From: Ficedula albicollis
Taxonomy: Eukaryota > Chordata > Aves > Passeriformes > Muscicapidae
Assembly: GCF_000247815.1 (NCBI RefSeq)
Contig: NC_021680.1
Span: forward strand, 2,768,649 to 2,832,648
Length of the DNA stretch: 64,000 nt
Direction: 5' to 3'
Made by a program: the position numbers and the translations under genes. Every line of letters starts with the position of its first letter. Position 1 is the stretch's first letter. Shown piece after piece: positions 58,780 through 64,000 of the stretch. Under the pieces are notes generated by a model. That model was given only the letters and a program-made list of their open reading frames with translations, did not search any database and was not told the origin of the DNA.

Positions 58780-59330
58780 TTGTGTATTTTCTGTATTTAA
58801 ACACTTTTAATGGAAAATTACCTTTTCAATTAAGAATAGTTTCTTAGTCAGTGTTTTTTCACATTTTTTGAAATTCTCCCAGGGTTTTTCTCAGGGGGAA
58901 AAGAAAAAATTAAAGCGTTTTTGTAACATTGGGGTTTTCCCTCTTTTTTTTCCTCCACTCTTTTAAATTCTCCTTTTCCTTCTCTCAGCGAAATACTGGG
59001 AAATGAACCATGTCCCCGTGTGGGAGCTTCAACAAAATGTTTCATTTTTATCCTCCTTCCTTTTCTGTTGTCAGCCCTCCTCTCCCTCGACCTTCCCCGA
59101 GCCGGCAGCGTCGCAATCTGTCAGGCGGACAGACAAAGCTGCATCTCACCCCACTGTCTGCTGAGAGGGTCAGGAGGGGCAGATCACTTAACACTACACC
59201 TGTTTTATGAATAATAATGCAGACAGTTTCGCTGGGTTCCTGGGAGGACATTTTCCCACCAGGATAAGCGCTGCATATTGAACAAATTAATGTCTTTAAC
59301 TCGTTTGACTCTGGTTAGCTCGGCTGCAAT
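58780..59330. promoter_or_regulatory. Candidate upstream element between LMX1A and RXRG
   Basis: AT-rich and pyrimidine-rich unique sequence upstream of LMX1A, with TTTTAATGGAAAATTACC and GAATAATAATGC. It could be a distal LMX1A enhancer. Support is weak. Confidence 0.2.
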
Positions 59331-60041
59331 GGGGAGCTCCAGCCGTGCTGTTGGAGCAGGGGAAAGATCAGGCAGGCCTTGGAGGATACATTTTTAGAGT
59401 GTCTTGTTCTTTCCTTGCCTGCAAGTTTCACTTTTGGAAGTGTGAGGTTAAAAATCTGGGGTTCGTGAACCTGCTTCCAGAGCAAAAACATGGAGGGAAA
59501 CAAAAAGAAAAAGAACAGGATGCATGAAGCATCAGGAAAATGGAAAGTTATCCACAAGCACACAAGGTCTGTGTCACTCCAAAATATCCTACCTGGACCA
59601 CAATGAAACACTTTAGTTCTTTTGTCAGTGGCTAGACTAGCTCAGAAAAGGAAAACAAAAAAACCAAACCAACCAACCAAAACCAAACAACCAGCCCCTC
59701 ACACATTAAAAACTTATTTTTAATATTACTTTAAGACTTCAAAGAATTCAAAGAGTCCAAGAGTTTCTTTTTAAGGTGGTGGATTGAAAGGTTTGGATTC
59801 ACAGCAGCAAGTTCCTCTAGGTCTTTCCTCAGAAGAAGCAAGAAGAAGCAATACCTGTCTTCTCTCAGCCAGAGGACTGCATCCATCAGCACAAGCAGCA
59901 ATATCCCAAGTGACATTCCTGCCTTGATTTGGGCTGCCCAAGAGTGTCAGGAGGGACCCTCAGCCCCATCCCAAGCTGGACCTGCGACCACAGCAAAAGA
60001 GGACACTGCTCTGCCAGCTCCAATCAGTGCCTCACTCGCAT

Positions 60042-60333
60042 CATTTTATTTTTGTTGACTTTTATTGAGAATGAAAAAATAATTTAAAGCAATTATCTGT
60101 ACAGGGTGGGGGGGGGCAGGGGGATGGTTAGCTGGGTAGAGGATCTGTGACCCCCTCCCCAGACAGGCCAGGGAGGGTTCCAGGGGGTGATTTACAGCTG
60201 TACAAAAACCACGAGGACCCCACCGAGGAGGAGCGGAGGGCCAAGGACATCTCCAGAGCTCTCACAGGCTCAGAGCAGAGGGACAGGAGCTGTGCAGGGG
60301 CACAGGGGGCCGAGGGTCTGGCCAGACAGACCC
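60042..60333 (-). other. RXRG: RXRG 3' UTR (inferred)
   Basis: The stretch runs about 290 nt from the RXRG stop to the expected cleavage point. It is GC-rich near the stop, has a run of nine G on the plus strand (60107-60115), and ends in AT-rich sequence with canonical poly(A) signals. A short 3' UTR fits other vertebrate RXRG genes as I remember them. The exact end is inferred. Confidence 0.6.
60061..60066 (-). terminator. RXRG polyadenylation signal AATAAA
   Basis: TTTATT on the plus strand reads AATAAA on the minus strand, 268 nt past the stop. A second copy lies at 60045-60050 and could serve as an alternative. The sequence beyond is mixed with U-rich stretches in transcript sense. Confidence 0.65.
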
Positions 60334-60481
60334 TCAGGTGACCTGCAGGGGTGTCTCCAGCATCTCCATGAGGAAGGTGTCGATGGGGGTGTCTCCAATC
60401 AGCTTGAAGAAGAAGAGGTGCTCCAGGCACTTCAGCCCGATGGACCGCAGCGCCGGCAGGCGCAGGAGGAGTTTGGCAAAC
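60334..60481 (-). CDS. RXRG: RXRG last coding exon (helix 10-12, AF-2)
   Basis: The exon encodes [20 protein letters not shown] through the AF-2 helix to ETPLQVT and TGA (60336-60334). It carries the dimerisation helix and the coactivator-recruiting helix 12 with glutamate 454. The acceptor is TTTTTTTTCCCAG, preceded 228 bases upstream in the transcript by the end of a giant UUUCCC array. Confidence 0.96.
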
Positions 60482-63400
60482 CTGGGAAAAAAAACACAGT
60501 CAGAGGCACCAGGGAGGCACTGGCTGCCCTCTCCCACCTATTTCCAGGCTTGCACAAGCCCAAATTCTCCCCCCCAGAAAAATGCTTCAGGGCATTCTCA
60601 GGCTTAGATTCCCTTAAGCTTTCAAGACAAACACTCGGGTCCTCATGTGGAGGGAAAATGGACCTTTCCAAAACAGAATTTGGCATTTGTAAAACAGAAA
60701 AAAAGGAAGGGGAAAGGGAAAGGGAAAGGGAAAGGGAAAGGGAAAGGGAAAGGGAAAGGGAAAGGGAAAGGGAAAGGGAAAGGGAAAGGGAAAGGGAAAG
60801 GGAAAGGGAAAGGGAAAGGGAAAGGGAAAGGGAAAGGGAAAGGGAAAGGGAAAGGGAAAGGGAAAGGGAAAGGGAAAGGGAAAGGGAAAGGGAAAGGGAA
60901 AGGGAAAGGGAAAGGGAAAGGGAAAGGGAAAGGGAAAGGGAAAGGGAAAGGGAAAGGGAAAGGGAAAGGGAAAGGGAAAGGGAAAGGGAAAGGGAAAGGG
61001 AAAGGGAAAGGGAAAGGGAAAGGGAAAGGGAAAGGGAAAGGGAAAGGGAAAGGGAAAGGGAAAGGGAAAGGGAAAGGGAAAGGGAAAGGGAAAGGGAAAG
61101 GGAAAGGGAAAGGGAAAGGGAAAGGGAAAGGGAAAGGGAAAGGGAAAGGGAAAGGGAAAGGGAAAGGGAAAGGGAAAGGGAAAGGGAAAGGGAAAGGGAA
61201 AGGGAAAGGGAAAGGGAAAGGGAAAGGGAAAGGGAAAGGGAAAGGGAAAGGGAAAGGGAAAGGGAAAGGGAAAGGGAAAGGGAAAGGGAAAGGGAAAGGG
61301 AAAGGGAAAGGGAAAGGGAAAGGGAAAGGGAAAGGGAAAGGGAAAGGGAAAGGGAAAGGGAAAGGGAAAGGGAAAGGGAAAGGGAAAGGGAAAGGGAAAG
61401 GGAAAGGGAAAGGGAAAGGGAAAGGGAAAGGGAAAGGGAAAGGGAAAGGGAAAGGGAAAGGGAAAGGGAAAGGGAAAGGGAAAGGGAAAGGGAAAGGGAA
61501 AGGGAAAGGGAAAGGGAAAGGGAAAGGGAAAGGGAAAGGAGGGAAGGGAAGGGAAGGGAAGGGAAAAAAAAATTATACATCCAGATTCTCCCTCCAAGAT
61601 TTGGACATCTTAACACCTTACAAGACTTACATCTGCACAGTACTGTTTAAATCTGTCTTCCAAAAATCCCCAGGCTCCGAGAGGGTGCGCAGCCCCTCGG
61701 CTCCCGTTTGGAGGCACAGCTGGAAGGGGGTGCAGGGGGTCCCTGTTGCCCCTGCCCTCTGTCTGTGGTGACAGCCAGAGCCAAAGCCAGCAGAAGGAAC
61801 TGTGGGCAGTGGTGGGGACCGACCCAGCTGCCGGCGCTTCGAGAGCTCGGCCAGCAGAGGGTAGGATTGGATTGGAAAGCAACAAAAATTCCATCTCCAG
61901 GGCACCCCAAAGGCTCGGGATTTGGGCACTGTGAGGCAGAGGCAGCACGGACTCAGCCTGTGCCCAGTCTCCTCTCCCCAGGGTGGGCACGGCTGGTGGC
62001 ACTCACCGCCCGGGCTGCTCGGGGTATTTCTGCTTGGTGTAGGCTTCCAGCGTGGCATAGACCTTCTCCCGCAGCGACTCCACTTCCGAGGGGCTGGACA
62101 AACCCTTGGCATCTGGCCGAGGGAGAACATACAGGTGGGGAAGGAATCTCTGCAGAGGGGGGTGCATGGGTGGGAGAGGGTTCACACCCTCTTTAATCCT
62201 GTATTCAGAGACTGGGACAAATCTTGGACTACTGGGAGGTGTCCCTGCCCGTTGCAGGGGGGTTGGAATGATGTGATCCTCGAGGAACCTTCCAAACCAA
62301 AGCATGAAACCTGTCTGCAGCCCTGATGCTCACTGTCACAGTGACCTGCTGTGGCCCAGACAGACCATTTGCCACCTGGGACTGTCCCCAGCCTGGGACT
62401 TACCTGGGTTAAACAGGACAATGGCTCGCAGGCACCCCAGCTCCGACTTATCCATCTGCATGTCTTTCATTTTGGACACCAGCTCTGTCAAAACCCTGCA
62501 TGTGGGGGATATGGGTGAGCAGACAACCAGATACCAGTGTCTCTGCTCACCCTCAATTCCTCTCTGCAGAAAGAGAGGCATCTTTGAGGCACAGCCATGC
62601 CCCACACCACTGTTCTGCAAGTGCATCAGCAACATCCAGGGACCTGAGCATCAAGTTTGCTCCTGTTCTCACATTGTTCAGCATGCAGCACTCGCAGTTT
62701 GCACTCAAGGAAAACCACATGGGTTTTCTCCACTTTTTACTGCGTAGTGCAAAACATGGGCACTGTCCTTAGATGTGCCAGGTGTGTACAGAGTGGCGAG
62801 GCAGTGTCCTGCCAGGCAGGGAGCAGGCATGCCGGGGACAATATGTGTGCAGTTGCCACACAAGCAAGTTGGGGTTTAAGGCTTTGCCATCCGAAGCTCT
62901 TGGTGAGCAACATTAGGCCTAGATACAGCAAATTTGCAATAGAGGAGCATTCCTCCCCCTGCACACCCAACCCAACATCTGCTTCTGCAGCCGTGCTTTC
63001 GCCCCATTCTCATTTCTTAAGGCAGTCAAGCATCCCCTTGCCCATTCCAAGCTACTTCTGCCCCAAACCACAAAAGGCTGGCTCTAGCTGCCCTTAAGCT
63101 ATGTTTCCCATTCAGAGGGGAAGGCAGAGCCAGACTGGCCACCCCTTTAGGGGGGATGACAGCAAGAGGGCCGGGTACCTGTCGAAGATGGAGCCCACGC
63201 CAGCGCTGTGGGCGCTGCTGCGGTGCACGTGCAAGCCCGTGGCCAGCAGGATCCCGTCCTGGACTGACACGGAGCGATGGGAGAAAGAGGCAATGAGCAG
63301 CTCATTCCAGCCTGCAAGCACAGGAGAGCATGGCACGTGAGGCAGCCCGGCCAAAAAAATCAGTCCCACGTGGAGCAGCAGAGCTGGTTTCTCCCTGCTG

Positions 63401-64000
63401 GCTTTAGGCTAAACTCAGAGGGGAGTTGGCACCCCCAGGTACCAGCTGCAGCTCTTGAGAGCACTGCAAGGGGTGGGCTATCCCTTGGAAATATTTGGAA
63501 AATGCTCTCAGGTGCAAGGTGTGATTCTTGGGGTTGTTCTAGGCAGGGCCAGGAGTTGGAATTTGATGATTCTTGAAGGTTTCTTCCAACTTGTGATATT
63601 CTATAATTCTGTGACCCTGACCAGCAGCAAGAAATTGGCTCAAAAGGGAAAAAAAAATTAAAATTACAAAAAAAAGAAAGGGGGAAAATATGCTGGGTTT
63701 TCTTCCTACAAACCATATTCCTAGCAACTGCAACCCCTTTGCAAACAACAGATTCTATTGCCCCACCCACAACCTCTGCCAGCCCCTCCTCGTGTCCCAG
63801 TACAGGAGATGCAGGGATGGGCTGGCTCAGGACTGCACATGCAGCATCCAGCCTGGCTGGCTGTCCCAGGGAAGGGACAGGGGCAGCAGGGACAGCCAGG
63901 TGCCAGGTGGGGGACACTACCTGCCCGGAGGAGGATGACTTGGTCTTCCAGAGTCAGGTCAGAGAAGTGGGGGATGCGCTTGGCCCACTCCACGAGCGTG
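60334..64000 (-). CDS. RXRG: Retinoid X receptor gamma, last five coding exons (ligand-binding domain), 5' part outside the window
   Basis: RXRG is a nuclear receptor that binds 9-cis-retinoic acid and pairs with RAR, TR, VDR and PPAR on hormone response elements (family knowledge). Exons on the minus strand are 64000-63921 (cut by the window edge), 63311-63179, 62495-62404, 62112-62007 and 60481-60334. Phases join without a break. Together they encode the ligand-binding domain from about residue 279 to 463 in human-like numbering. Visible are the helix 5 segment [12 protein letters not shown] with the carboxylate-binding arginine (R317), KCLEHLFFF with C433 and H436, and the AF-2 helix DTFLMEMLE. 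The C-terminus ETPLQVT is gamma-type; alpha and beta end in variants of EAPHQ. The DNA-binding domain and promoter lie beyond 64000. Confidence 0.95.
60710..61565. repeat. (GGGAAA)138 array followed by short (GGGAA)n, RXRG last intron
   Basis: A perfect hexamer array covers 60710-61537 (828 bp, 138 units) with no interruption, then GGGAA units to about 61565 and an A run. In RXRG transcript sense it is UUUCCC. The plus strand has G-quadruplex potential and the duplex is a pure purine/pyrimidine tract that could form triplex DNA (established properties of such sequences). Confidence 0.95.
62007..62112 (-). CDS. RXRG: RXRG exon, helices 9-10
   Basis: The 106-nt exon encodes [17 protein letters not shown] and [19 protein letters not shown], the region that forms part of the RXR dimer surface. 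Acceptor is GGCCAG and donor GTGAGT. The Arg codon is completed in the last exon. Confidence 0.96.
62228..62302 (+). mobile_element. CR1 LINE fragment in RXRG intron
   Basis: The segment GGGAGGTGTCCCTGCCCGTT then TGGAATGATGTGATCCTCGA and CCTTCCAAACC matches the CR1 3' region, without the final octamer repeats. Confidence 0.75.
62404..62495 (-). CDS. RXRG: RXRG exon, helices 7-8
   Basis: The 92-nt exon encodes [16 protein letters not shown] and [14 protein letters not shown]. Acceptor is ATGCAG and donor GTAAGT; the Asp codon is split at the 3' end. It is near-identical to other vertebrate RXRs. Confidence 0.96.
63179..63311 (-). CDS. RXRG: RXRG exon, helix 5 to beta-turn
   Basis: The 133-nt exon is flanked by acceptor TTGCAG and donor GTACCC. 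It encodes [27 protein letters not shown] and [10 protein letters not shown]. These include equivalents of the RXR-alpha ligand contacts N306, L309, I310, F313 and R316. Confidence 0.96.
63511..63615 (+). mobile_element. CR1 LINE 3' end in RXRG intron
   Basis: Recognisable pieces are GCAGGGCCAGGAGTTGGA, TTTGATGATTCTTGAAGG, CTTCCAAC and the terminal ATTCTATAATTCTGTGA. The element may begin nearer 63480. Confidence 0.8.
63921..64000 (-). CDS. RXRG: RXRG ligand-binding-domain exon, partial (truncated by window edge)
   Basis: The 80 readable bases encode [15 protein letters not shown] and [12 protein letters not shown] (overlapping pieces of one stretch), helices 3-4 of the RXR ligand-binding domain. 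The first base belongs to a split codon, consistent with Phe. Donor GTAGTG follows at 63920. Confidence 0.94.

Larger units (their letters stand above)
54951..60041. other. LMX1A-RXRG intergenic region
   Basis: About 5 kb between the presumed LMX1A 5' end and the RXRG poly(A) site. No exon was recognised. It contains a 63-bp two-copy duplication (57130-57254) and an AT-rich, low-repeat stretch at about 58780-59330 that could be conserved non-coding sequence. Confidence 0.7.

Noticed and set aside
60710..61537. Interstitial telomere repeat
   Set aside because: Vertebrate telomere repeat is TTAGGG; this array is GGGAAA.
60187..61771. Long frames of Lys-Gly, Glu-Arg, Ser-Leu and Phe-Pro repeats
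   Set aside because: They are translations of the (GGGAAA)138 array in an RXRG intron. Every frame is open because a hexamer repeat without a stop stays open.
60334..64000. Assignment of the nuclear receptor to RXRA or RXRB
   Set aside because: The C-terminus ETPLQVT and the LMX1A neighbourhood point to RXRG; alpha and beta end with EAPHQ-type sequences.

Overview
The window is vertebrate nuclear DNA, almost certainly from a bird and probably a songbird (passerine). The evidence is a spliced gene structure with GT..AG introns, CR1 LINE 3' ends (8842-9024, 62228-62302, 63511-63615), and a tRNA-Ile-derived, CR1-tailed SINE resembling the passerine family TguSINE1 (43779-43917). Two genes, both on the minus strand, account for all the coding sequence I can support. 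They are the complete coding region of the LIM-homeodomain transcription factor LMX1A (ATG at 52896, stop at 10884, eight coding exons, 381 residues, no frameshift) and the last five coding exons of the retinoid X receptor RXRG (64000 down to stop at 60334, poly(A) signal at 60061). In human these genes are also neighbours in the same orientation, so this is conserved microsynteny.

Layout in plus-strand order: 1-10883 is 3' flank or 3' UTR of LMX1A with one CR1 copy and AT-rich candidate regulatory sequence. LMX1A exons 8, 7, 6, 5 and 4 lie at 10884-12882. Intron 3 (12883-16994) contains a GC-rich block with a perfect CRE. Exon 3 is at 16995-17227. The 34.7-kb intron 2 (17228-51917) holds a GC-rich candidate promoter on the opposite strand, several two-copy tandem duplications and the SINE. 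Exons 2 and 1 are at 51918-52896. A 1.68-kb run of pure C and a CpG-rich block (to about 54950) mark the LMX1A 5' region. About 5 kb of intergenic DNA follows, then the RXRG 3' end.

The most unusual feature is structural. Thirteen uninterrupted C runs (22 to 1679 bp, about 3.9 kb in total) all have C on the plus strand, and four of them sit between near-perfect copies of their own flanks. I judge these to be most likely assembly or gap-filling artefacts, or badly sized real G/C tracts. They produce long poly-proline and poly-glycine open frames that are not genes. A second feature is a perfect (GGGAAA)138 array in the last intron of RXRG. A third is a set of at least nine tandem duplications of exactly two copies.

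The genes do not form an operon or a joint system. LMX1A is a developmental regulator (midbrain dopaminergic neurons, roof plate, inner ear) and RXRG is a nuclear-receptor dimer partner. I found no CRISPR array, phage, toxin system or other unknown system, and no virus-derived coding sequence.
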